NCBI GenBank assembly: GCA_050946575.1
Contig: JBMNVB010000002.1
Location: 1 to 64,000, forward strand
Length of the DNA stretch: 64,000 bases
Origin: JALCRY01 sp050946575
Lineage (GTDB): Bacteria > Bacillota > Clostridia > Peptostreptococcales > Anaerovoracaceae
Reading direction: 5' to 3'
Position 1 is the first letter of the stretch; each line of letters starts with the position of its first letter. Position numbers and translations under genes: made by a program. This document shows, in pieces, positions 56,623 to 64,000 of the stretch. Below the pieces are notes generated by a model. The model saw only the letters and a program-made list of their open reading frames with translations, was not told the origin of the DNA and made no database searches.

Positions 56623-58020
56623 ATGCCTGTAAATTCATTTGACGATTATCCGATGACATGGAAACCGACACTCGAAAGAAAAAGCCGGTCGCTGTACAAG
56701 GAGCTTGCCGCGGCGCTGGAGCGGGATATCAGGTCCGGGGCGCTGCTGCCCGGGACGAAAATGCCGCCCATGCGCGAACTCGCCGACTACCTTGATATCA
56801 ACGTGAGCACGGTCTCGCGGGCATTCAGGCAGTGCGAGATGGCAGGACTGCTGTCATCAAAAGTCGGGAGCGGGACGTTCGTGCCGTACGATGTGATGAT
56901 AAGCGGAAGGATGGTGGAAGATGAAGACGCGTTTCCGGATGAAGGCGGCGTGATAGACATGGGCGCCACAGTGCCCGAACCTTCCGGCAATGCGGCTCTG
57001 ATGCGCATGACGCGGGAGATATTCGCGGAAGAAGGGGCAGAAAAGCTGTTCGGATTCCCGGGCGCGTCGGAAACTGCCTGGCAGAGATCCGCGGCATCGA
57101 TGCTGATGGAGCGGTGCGGGATGCATGCCGATCCGCGGGATATTCTCACTACCGAGGGCGGGCAGAACGCGATAACGGGTCTTCTTGCTTCAATGTTCAG
57201 CCCCGGCGACCGAATCGCCGTGGAGGACCACACATATCCGGGGATAAAGTCCGCCGCCTCGATGTTCGGGCTCCATCTCGTGCCTGTTCCCGCAGATGAG
57301 CATGGCATGATACCGGACGCTCTCAGACTCGCCTGCGGACGTGACAGGATACGCGGCGTCTATCTCGTGACGGCTACGAACAATCCGACTACGGTGACTA
57401 TGCCCGAAGGCAGAAGAAAGGAGATCGCCCGCATAATAAGCGAAGAAGACTGTTTCCTAATAGAAGACGGGACATATCAGCTGATGAAACCGGGAATCAG
57501 AGCGATGTCGGACATGATACCCGGGCGCAGCGCGTATATCCTGACGATATCGAAGGTCATTGCGCCGGGGCTGAGGATCGCGTATCTGGCATTGCCGCAC
57601 GCGTATACGCGGCGCGTGAGCGACGCGCTCTACAGCATAAATATATCCGCAGTCCCGATGATGGCCGAGCTTGCCGCGAGAGTGGCGGCGGCAGGCGAAT
57701 TTGAAAATATTCTTGAGGGTCACAGGAAACATACCGAGCAGCGGAACGCAGTCGTCGGAAGATATCTTCCGCCTCAATTCTGCAAAGGAGGCGGGTCCGA
57801 TATATTTCGGTGGCTCCTTCTTCCTTCCGGCATGACCGGATCGCAGTTTGCCGAAGAATGCGAGCAGCACGGCGTTATCGTTTTCCCGGCCGAAAAATTC
57901 GCGGTCGGCAACACGAAGCCGCTGCCCGCGGTCCGTCTCTCCATCTGCGCTCCGGAAAGCATCGATGATCTGGAAAAAGGAGTGCGGACAGTCAGCGAAC
58001 TGATGAACAGGGGAAGATGA
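56623..58020 (+). CDS. MocR/PdxR-type regulator (GntR HTH plus aminotransferase domain)
   Basis: A 465-residue fusion. Residues about 22-90 are a GntR winged helix (LYKELAAALERDIRSGALLPG, MRELADYLDINVSTVSRAFRQCE). The rest is a class I aminotransferase fold with LTTEGGQNAITGLLAS, EDHTYPGIKSA and the PLP lysine motif TISKVIAPGLRIAYLALP. Such proteins use PLP or an amino-acid adduct as effector. The divergent neighbour phzF is the most likely target. The start follows CGGAGG. Confidence 0.88.
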   Translation: MPVNSFDDYPMTWKPTLERKSRSLYKELAAALERDIRSGALLPGTKMPPMRELADYLDINVSTVSRAFRQCEMAGLLSSKVGSGTFVPYDVMISGRMVEDEDAFPDEGGVIDMGATVPEPSGNAALMRMTREIFAEEGAEKLFGFPGASETAWQRSAASMLMERCGMHADPRDILTTEGGQNAITGLLASMFSPGDRIAVEDHTYPGIKSAASMFGLHLVPVPADEHGMIPDALRLACGRDRIRGVYLVTATNNPTTVTMPEGRRKEIARIISEEDCFLIEDGTYQLMKPGIRAMSDMIPGRSAYILTISKVIAPGLRIAYLALPHAYTRRVSDALYSINISAVPMMAELAARVAAAGEFENILEGHRKHTEQRNAVVGRYLPPQFCKGGGSDIFRWLLLPSGMTGSQFAEECEQHGVIVFPAEKFAVGNTKPLPAVRLSICAPESIDDLEKGVRTVSELMNRGR

Positions 58021-58032
58021 TCCCCGCACGGC

Positions 58033-59853
58033 TTACCGTCCGGACAGTTTTCCGAACTCGTCCACCAGCCCGGCGAACACTTTCATCGCGTTATCGACGG
58101 GCTCCGTGCTGCTCATGTCCACGCCGGCTATTTTGAGGAGCTCGATCGGATAGTCGCTGTTCCCTGATTTCAGGAATCCGATATAATTTTCGGCTGCTTC
58201 TCCCGGGCGGCCGATTTCGTTATATTCGTTTATTATCCTGTCGGATATCGCCGCTGCGGCGGAATATCCTGTCGCGTACTGATAAACGTAGTACGCGTTA
58301 TAGAAATGAGGTATGCGCGACCATTCGTATTTTATGAGACCGTCATGCGTGAGCGCGCTCCCGTAGTATTTCGTGTTCAGTCTGTCGTACTCTTCGCACA
58401 GAGATGCCGCCGTAAGCTGCCCGCCGCTTTCGACCGTCTCATGCGCCCAGTGCTCGAATTCCGCGAACATTGTCTGACGGAACAGTGTGGTCCTGAACGC
58501 TTCGAGATGCATGTTCAGGAGATACCGCTTCATCTCTTCATCCGTCTCATTCGCGATGAGGTATTTCATCAGCAGGTTCTCGTTTACTGTAGACGCTACC
58601 TCGGCCGTGAAGATCGAGTGGCTCCCGTATGCGAACGGCTGAGTCTCGCGCGTGTACAGTGAATTCATGGAGTGTCCCATCTCGTGGATCACTGTGAAGA
58701 CGTCCTGCAGCGTATCGTTGTAATTGCACAGGATGAACGGCTTGCTGGCGTAGCTTCCGAAACTGTACGCGCCGCTGCTTTTCCCCTCATTCTCGTAAAC
58801 GTCGATCCATCCGTCCGCGAAACCCGCCTTCATGCGCCTGATATAATCTTCTCCGAGCGGCGCGAGCGCGCGTTCGATGATCCCGAGCGCCTCCTCGTAC
58901 GGCACGACTCTGTCCGGCACATCGACGAGAGGCGTATAGATGTCATACATCATGAGATCGTCTGTTCCCAGCAGGTCCCTGCGCATCGATATGTACCGGT
59001 GCATGACAGGAAGATTCTCATTCACGGCTTTTACGAGGTTGTCGTAAACGGCCTCGGGGATATTGTCCCCGTAAAGCGCGGCCTCGCGCGCGGAGGAATA
59101 ATGTCTCAGCTCCGCTGTCGTGCAGTCGGTTTTCACGCTGTAGTTATATGTCGACGCTATGGTGTTTATCAGTGATTTATATGTATTGTAGCAATGCTCG
59201 TATGCCTGTTTTCTGACGGCGCGGTCTTTCGACTGCATGAATGTGATGTAGTTGCCGTGCGTGAGCTCGACCTCTTCGCCGTTCCCGTCGGTGATGGTCC
59301 CAAATTTGATGTCGGCGTCGTTTATCATGCGGAATATGTCTGAAGAAGCCTGAGTGAGCTCGCTGAATCTCGCCATGAGGTTTTCTTCTTTTTCAGAAAG
59401 GACGTGATCCTTCTCGCGGAACATGCGCTCGAGCTCGAATCTGTATGTTTCGAGTTCCGGCTCTTCGTCCATGAAGCCGAAGATCTCTTCCCTGTCGTGG
59501 GAGAGGAGTTCCGGGGAGATAAACGCGATCTGAGCCGACAGCTGCGCGAACATCGACATCGCCCTGTCGCACATCGCCTGATATTTCTCGCGCCGGTTGT
59601 CCTCGTCACGGCGCATCATCGCGTATACGATGACGTTCTCGGCGGTGAGATTTATGCTGTCGGAAAGCCGGAGGACCTCAAGCAGAGTCTTCGCACTGCT
59701 GCCCACGCGGCCTTTATATCCCGTGAGTTCGCGGACCCTGTCCTTCACCGAAAGAAGGTCGGATTCCCATTTCTGTTCGTTCGGATACATCGATTCGAGG
59801 TCCCATTTATATTTATTTTCTATCTCGTTTCTCTGTCTGATTTTTTTGGCCAT
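58033..59853 (-). CDS. pepF: Oligoendopeptidase F (M3B family)
   Basis: A 606-residue zinc endopeptidase. The N-terminus (NKYKWDLESMYPNEQKWE) and the active site VIHEMGHSMNSLY (HExxH at about residues 388-392) followed by FTAEVASTVNENLL mark M3B oligoendopeptidase F. It degrades peptides of roughly 7-17 residues in the cytoplasm. GGAGG precedes the ATG. It converges with the mocR-type gene 12 bases away and is divergent from murI. Confidence 0.93.
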   Translation of the reverse strand: MAKKIRQRNEIENKYKWDLESMYPNEQKWESDLLSVKDRVRELTGYKGRVGSSAKTLLEVLRLSDSINLTAENVIVYAMMRRDEDNRREKYQAMCDRAMSMFAQLSAQIAFISPELLSHDREEIFGFMDEEPELETYRFELERMFREKDHVLSEKEENLMARFSELTQASSDIFRMINDADIKFGTITDGNGEEVELTHGNYITFMQSKDRAVRKQAYEHCYNTYKSLINTIASTYNYSVKTDCTTAELRHYSSAREAALYGDNIPEAVYDNLVKAVNENLPVMHRYISMRRDLLGTDDLMMYDIYTPLVDVPDRVVPYEEALGIIERALAPLGEDYIRRMKAGFADGWIDVYENEGKSSGAYSFGSYASKPFILCNYNDTLQDVFTVIHEMGHSMNSLYTRETQPFAYGSHSIFTAEVASTVNENLLMKYLIANETDEEMKRYLLNMHLEAFRTTLFRQTMFAEFEHWAHETVESGGQLTAASLCEEYDRLNTKYYGSALTHDGLIKYEWSRIPHFYNAYYVYQYATGYSAAAAISDRIINEYNEIGRPGEAAENYIGFLKSGNSDYPIELLKIAGVDMSSTEPVDNAMKVFAGLVDEFGKLSGR

Positions 59854-59974
59854 ACGCGCCTCCGCTGTTCATTTACATAGTTGTTTTATTGATGTAAAAT
59901 ATGTTTGATTATATCATATTGTGTGATAGAGTAAATGTTAGCGGACTGTAAACAGAACGTAAAGGAATTGTAAT

Positions 59975-60796
59975 ATGGACAACCGGCCGATCGGCTTTTT
60001 TGACTCGGGTCTCGGGGGACTGACGAGCATCCCGCCTATGATGAGGAGACTCCCGCATGAGAAAATTATATATTTCGGAGATACAGCCAGGACGCCGTAC
60101 GGCTCGAAAGCGGTCTCGACTATAAAGAATTTTTCAATGCAGATAGCCGATTTTCTGGTAAAGCAGGACGTGAAGATGATCGTCATAGCGTGTAATACTG
60201 TGAGTTCCACGTGCCTAGACGATCTGTCGCGTGAATATCCGGATATCCCGATCGTCGGCATCATCGGACCGGCGGCGAAGCGCACGGCGAAGTCTTGCTC
60301 CGAGGACAGCCAGGTCGGCGTCATCGGTACAAAGGTCACGATAGCGTCGCATGCCTACAAGGACATGATAAACAGCATCGACCCGGATCTCGATGTCTAC
60401 GAAACGGCCTGCCCGGCATTTGTGCCGCTGATAGAAGAGGGAATAATAAACAGCGACATCATGGACCTCACCATACGTCATTATATGGACGATTTCGTCC
60501 TTGAAAACAGGATAGACACGCTCGTGCTCGGCTGCACGCATTATCCGCTGATCAGGCCGAACATCGAACGCATATATCCTGATATAAAAATAATAAATCC
60601 TTCGGAAGAGATCGTGGGAACAGTTGACGATATACTGACCGAGCGCGACATGCATTCCGGCCGGTCAGTGACGGACAATGATTTCTATGCGAGCGATCTT
60701 TCCGAGAACTTCGTGAATATGATCGAAAAGATCATGAGCGGGTCCGACGTGTCCGCGAATGTGAAGTTCAAGAACCTGGAGATCGGAAAAGTGTAA
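59975..60796 (+). CDS. murI: Glutamate racemase
   Basis: A 273-residue MurI that makes D-glutamate for peptidoglycan. Motifs: IGFFDSGLGGLT, YFGDTARTPYGSK, the first catalytic cysteine in IACNTVSS and the second in VLGCTHYPLI. The start follows AAAGGA. It is followed by an unknown acidic protein and an MBL hydrolase with gaps of 17 and 25 bases, which may be one transcript. Confidence 0.95.
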   Translation: MDNRPIGFFDSGLGGLTSIPPMMRRLPHEKIIYFGDTARTPYGSKAVSTIKNFSMQIADFLVKQDVKMIVIACNTVSSTCLDDLSREYPDIPIVGIIGPAAKRTAKSCSEDSQVGVIGTKVTIASHAYKDMINSIDPDLDVYETACPAFVPLIEEGIINSDIMDLTIRHYMDDFVLENRIDTLVLGCTHYPLIRPNIERIYPDIKIINPSEEIVGTVDDILTERDMHSGRSVTDNDFYASDLSENFVNMIEKIMSGSDVSANVKFKNLEIGKV

Positions 60797-60813
60797 GGAC
60801 AGGATGGTGCCCC

Positions 60814-61392
60814 ATGGAACTGCAGGAGCTACTGGAAATTCTCGAAATAGGCGATCCCTCGGATTTTGAGTATTTCGAGGATTTTGCGGAGATAGTAGAA
60901 TATGACGAGGAGATACCGGCGGATACTCTGAACGATTTCTTCAGCCAGGCCGACAGCGATACTGTCGCCGAACTCATAGTGAGTTATTTCGAGGATCTGC
61001 TCGACGCCATACCGGACAGAGAGACCGACATGTATATGCTGCTAGATAATATCAAGCTCGAGCTGTCCGGACTCGCGAAGAACGCGGAAGATGAGGACGG
61101 TCTGAAACAGTTCACAGATGAACTGTACAGATTCAGACAGTGGTATACATCGGAATCCGAGGTCGGATGCACGGACCGGGAGACGGGGGATGTGATCACA
61201 GGCACGCTCATGGATGCCGTAACGCTTGCGCGTCTTGAAAACGTCGGGCAGGGCGAATATGACTACGATTTTTCCGGCTGCCTTGATTACGAGCTGGACG
61301 AATATATCATGGATATCGCCGCGATGGCGGACAAGAGCGATCCGGACGATATTCTCAGCGAGGGGTATGTGCCGGACGATTACGATGAGTAG
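60814..61392 (+). CDS. Unrecognised acidic protein
   Basis: A 192-residue soluble protein that I do not recognise. It is strongly acidic, rich in Asp and Glu, without signal peptide, membrane segment or clear motif; the N-terminus is ELQELLEILEIGDPSDFEYF and the C-terminus DDILSEGYVPDDYDE. Two isolated cysteines do not form a pair. It lies 17 bases after murI and 25 before an MBL hydrolase, in the same direction. Codon use resembles the neighbours, and the frame is well conserved in style (aromatic and leucine heptads suggest helices), so I take it as a real gene. No function is offered. Confidence 0.65.
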   Translation: MELQELLEILEIGDPSDFEYFEDFAEIVEYDEEIPADTLNDFFSQADSDTVAELIVSYFEDLLDAIPDRETDMYMLLDNIKLELSGLAKNAEDEDGLKQFTDELYRFRQWYTSESEVGCTDRETGDVITGTLMDAVTLARLENVGQGEYDYDFSGCLDYELDEYIMDIAAMADKSDPDDILSEGYVPDDYDE

Positions 61393-61417
61393 GTGACAGA
61401 CGGAGGAAAGAAACGAC

Positions 61418-62395
61418 ATGAACATAGATGAACGCATTGCTGAGAAATATGACGCGGAAGCTCTGAAAGCCGCTTTTGAAGAAAACGATCCGACGGATCT
61501 TCCGGACGGATATATCAGAATGACCGCGGGCCACGGCGGAGAATCGTATCTCATTACGAAATACGAAAAGACATTGCTGATAGATACAGGCATGGCATAC
61601 TGCGGAGATAAACTGGTGGAAAATATCAGGCATGCGCTCGGCGGGAGAACGCTTGACGTAGTGGTGCTGACGCACACTCACTACGATCATATCGGCGCGC
61701 TCCCGTTTATTATTGAGGAGTTCCCGGAAGCCGAGATATGCGGTTCCGCGTACGGGCAGTATGTATTCACGCGTGACGGCGCGAAGAGAATGATCCGCGC
61801 GATGTCTGAGAACGCCGAGAAATTGTACGGAGATCCGGAAAAGGGCAATGCGTCGAAGCAGGGATTCAGGATCACCAGGGCGCTCGCGGACGGCGAGGCG
61901 GTCGGTCTCGGGGCAGATAAGGACGGGAACAGCGGGCTGGTGCGCGCCATAGAGTGCAAGGGACATACAGACTGCAGCATGGCCTATATGATCGAGCCCG
62001 ACATGGTGCTGTTCTCCTCTGAAAGCACAGGCATCATCCAGGAATGGGACAGTGCCGAAGTGAGCATCATGAAAAAATACGAGAATATGTCTGTCTCGCT
62101 GGAGAAGTGCAGATCGCTCGGGGCGCGGAGGATAGTGATACCGCATTACGGCATACTGCCCCCGGAATATAAGGACGCTTACTGGGATATCTATGAATGG
62201 TGCGCGAAAGACGAGCGCGATTTTATCGGCGCCCTCGTGGAGAAGGGATGCCGGCCTGATGAAATACTCGCCGCCTACACCGAAAGGTGCTGGGATCCGA
62301 AGCGGGAGGAGGAAACACCGAAAGCGGCGTTCGACGAGAACGCGAAGAACGTGATAAAAGTATATCTCGAATATTTCGGCATGACTGAGAAATAG
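61418..62395 (+). CDS. MBL-fold metallohydrolase
   Basis: A 325-residue metallo-beta-lactamase-fold enzyme. The HTHYDH signature (H86, H88, D90, H91) and the later metal ligands in KGHTDCSMAYMI and FSSEST, plus a C-terminal histidine in VIPHYG, are visible. The family covers glyoxalase II-like, RNase and flavodiiron-type enzymes; no further domain is present to narrow it down. CGGAGG precedes the ATG. The neighbours are murI and a protease. Confidence 0.85.
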   Translation: MNIDERIAEKYDAEALKAAFEENDPTDLPDGYIRMTAGHGGESYLITKYEKTLLIDTGMAYCGDKLVENIRHALGGRTLDVVVLTHTHYDHIGALPFIIEEFPEAEICGSAYGQYVFTRDGAKRMIRAMSENAEKLYGDPEKGNASKQGFRITRALADGEAVGLGADKDGNSGLVRAIECKGHTDCSMAYMIEPDMVLFSSESTGIIQEWDSAEVSIMKKYENMSVSLEKCRSLGARRIVIPHYGILPPEYKDAYWDIYEWCAKDERDFIGALVEKGCRPDEILAAYTERCWDPKREEETPKAAFDENAKNVIKVYLEYFGMTEK

Positions 62396-62411
62396 AAGAC
62401 CGGAGGGAAAT

Positions 62412-63662
62412 ATGATCGAAATACGAAAGCTGAAATGCGGCGTAAGAGTCGCGATGGAATATATCGATGAGGTGCAGTCAGTATCTCTCGGTATTTGGGT
62501 ACACGCCGGAAGCGGATTCGAAGGAAAGTCGAATTCCGGCGTTTCTCATTTTATCGAGCACATGATGTTCAAGGGAACGGGAAAACGCAGTGCAATGGAG
62601 ATCTCCCGCGACATGGACGCTATGGGGAGCCGCATGAACGCGTTCACCGGAAAGGAAGCGACCTGCTATTATTTCAAGTCGCTGAGTTCGAATGCGGAAA
62701 AATCGCTGGACATCCTGCTTGACATGTTCACCGATTCGCAGTTCGACGAAGAGGAGATGGAGCGCGAGCGCAGGGTCATTTACGAGGAAATGAAAATGTC
62801 GAACGACGACCCGGCCGACTGCTGCATCGAGACGATAATGAAGAATGTGTTCAGGGGCACGCCTCTGAGTTCTCCTGTGCTCGGGACGGAGTCCTCGCTC
62901 GGGAAGACAGGGCGGCGTACGATACTGAATTATATAAAGAAACAGTATACCTGCGACAGCATCGTGGTATCTGTCGCCGGCAATTTCGATAAGGACGCGA
63001 TATGCGAAAAACTGGAGACTGCGTTCGGAATATTCGCGGAGGAAAAACCGGCATACGGATATGAGCCCGGCCCGTACGAGCCGTCATTCCGCGTGAAGGT
63101 AAAGGACATCGAGCAGAGCCATATCGCTCTTGCCGTGAAGAGTCTTCCTGTCTATGACGACGATTACTTCAAAGTCGCGGTGTTTTCCGAGATACTCGGA
63201 GGCAGCATGAGCTCGCGCCTGTTCCAGAATATCAGGGAGCGCAAGGGCCTCGCGTATACGGTATATTCCTCGAACGCGTCGTTCGAAAACGACGGGATCT
63301 TCTACATCTACGCTGCGGTCGCGCATGACAGGATCGGCGCCGCGGTGCGCGGAGTCAGGGAAGAACTCGAGGAACTCGGCAGCTCGGACGTCGGGCAGGA
63401 TGAACTCTCGAAAGCGAAGGAGCAGCTCAAGAGCGGATTCATTTTCGGACTTGAGAACGTGAACTCGATGATGTTCAGGAACGGCCGCGAAGTCCTGAGA
63501 AGGGGCTCGGTGATACCGCAGGAGGAAATACTGGAAGGAGTGGACGCGGTCACGGCGGGCGACGTGTCGCGCATTGCCGAAAAACTGTGCGACATGGACA
63601 GTTACAGCGCCGCGGCCGTTACGAACCGCAGGGTGGAACTGAGGAGAATGGTGAAGAGATGA
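62412..63662 (+). CDS. M16-family zinc peptidase
   Basis: A 416-residue processing-peptidase-like protein. The inverted zinc motif HFIEH (H46, E49, H50) with downstream glutamate in the EEEMERERRVIYEEMKM region, and the second half with GSMSSRLFQNIRERKGLAYTVYS, define the family. It matches the single-chain Firmicutes group (YmxG/MlpA-like) often found near polynucleotide phosphorylase and dut. Substrate is unknown. CGGAGG precedes the ATG, and the stop overlaps the dut start. Confidence 0.9.
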   Translation: MIEIRKLKCGVRVAMEYIDEVQSVSLGIWVHAGSGFEGKSNSGVSHFIEHMMFKGTGKRSAMEISRDMDAMGSRMNAFTGKEATCYYFKSLSSNAEKSLDILLDMFTDSQFDEEEMERERRVIYEEMKMSNDDPADCCIETIMKNVFRGTPLSSPVLGTESSLGKTGRRTILNYIKKQYTCDSIVVSVAGNFDKDAICEKLETAFGIFAEEKPAYGYEPGPYEPSFRVKVKDIEQSHIALAVKSLPVYDDDYFKVAVFSEILGGSMSSRLFQNIRERKGLAYTVYSSNASFENDGIFYIYAAVAHDRIGAAVRGVREELEELGSSDVGQDELSKAKEQLKSGFIFGLENVNSMMFRNGREVLRRGSVIPQEEILEGVDAVTAGDVSRIAEKLCDMDSYSAAAVTNRRVELRRMVKR

Positions 63663-64000
63663 AAATCAGGCTGATAACGAAAAGCGGGACAGTCCCCGCG
63701 TACGAGACGGAAGGTTCGGCGGGGATGGATATTAAAGCAATGCTGGACAGCCCTGTCACTATACTTCCGGGCCGCCGCGCATTGATACCCACGGGGCTTT
63801 ATATAGAGCTCCCGCCCGGGTATGAGGCTCAGATAAGAGCGAGGAGCGGTCTTGCCATAAAGAAGGGCATATGCCTTTCGAACGGCGTCGGCACTATTGA
63901 CAGCGACTATCGCGGCGAGATAGGTGTCGGACTTGTGAATCTGGGCGAGGAACCGTTCACTGTGAATGACGGCGACCGCATAGCTCAGATGGTGATCGCG
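63659..64000 (+). CDS. dut: dUTP diphosphatase (5' part, cut by the window)
   Basis: The first 114 residues of a dUTPase, which hydrolyses dUTP to dUMP. Motif 1 is AGMDIKA, motif 2 RARSGLAIKKGI, motif 3 GTIDSDYRGEIGVGLVNLG and motif 4 starts at GDRIAQMVI. The gene overlaps the M16 peptidase stop (ATGA). The glycine-rich C-terminal motif 5 lies beyond the right edge. Confidence 0.93.
   Translation, partial: MKIRLITKSGTVPAYETEGSAGMDIKAMLDSPVTILPGRRALIPTGLYIELPPGYEAQIRARSGLAIKKGICLSNGVGTIDSDYRGEIGVGLVNLGEEPFTVNDGDRIAQMVIA

Overview
The window looks like chromosome from an anaerobic, low-to-mid GC Bacillota (Clostridia-type) bacterium. The signs are strong AGGAGG ribosome binding sites, an IspH-S1 fusion gene (a clostridial arrangement), a four-subunit 2-oxoacid:ferredoxin oxidoreductase, a sortase-type surface protein and a MurE without the diaminopimelate signature. 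I cannot name a genus from sequence alone. Most of the DNA is ordinary densely packed chromosome. The stretch from about 25.7 to 42.9 kb is different: it is accessory in character, with remnants of genes, defence or stress enzymes and a striking repeat array.

Layout. 1-4435: 3' part of a Tad/Flp-type pilus locus (TadB end, TadC-like, Flp pilin, two TadE-like pseudopilins, DUF5702, DUF6382). 4440-8399: DUF308 membrane protein, rarA, and the ispH-rpsA fusion. 8410-19069: a catabolic island with a nitrilase, 2-oxoacid:ferredoxin oxidoreductase, ketopantoate-reductase-like enzyme, MFS carrier, second C-N hydrolase, CoA-transferase and an IclR regulator with a good operator. 19086-25718: housekeeping recN-argR (minus strand) and ruvC-ruvA-ruvB-queA-tgt. 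25718-31283: MATE remnant, CCG-domain protein, cell-wall protein, metal P-type ATPase with a TetR regulator, then a 14-unit palindromic repeat array. 31284-42927: arginase-like protein; an apparent operon of class M sirtuin, flavin/ferredoxin protein, osmolyte- or thiol-type ABC transporter, Rrf2 regulator and Zn-macrodomain; MarR-MATE pair; pseudogene debris including a second macrodomain end; a CobB-like sirtuin; a truncated nitroreductase; rtcB and a truncated RlaP-like partner. 42926-48057: thiN, and an operon DUF975, ATP-grasp ligase, aspartate racemase, murE that reads as a D-aspartate cross-bridge cassette. 48071-64000: oadA-like carboxyltransferase, peptidases, nadK, rluA-type gene, tRNA-Pro, a HigBA-type locus with a frameshifted toxin, phzF with a divergent MocR regulator, pepF, murI, an MBL hydrolase, an M16 peptidase and the start of dut.

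The most unusual items are the 128-bp higher-order array of palindromes at 30653-31233, with compensatory stem changes, and the sirtuin-macrodomain operon at 32281-37602. That operon lacks the usual GcvH-L and lipoate ligase partners, and its sirtuin appears to have lost most of its zinc cysteines. All functional statements come from reading the sequence and from general family knowledge; no database search was run.
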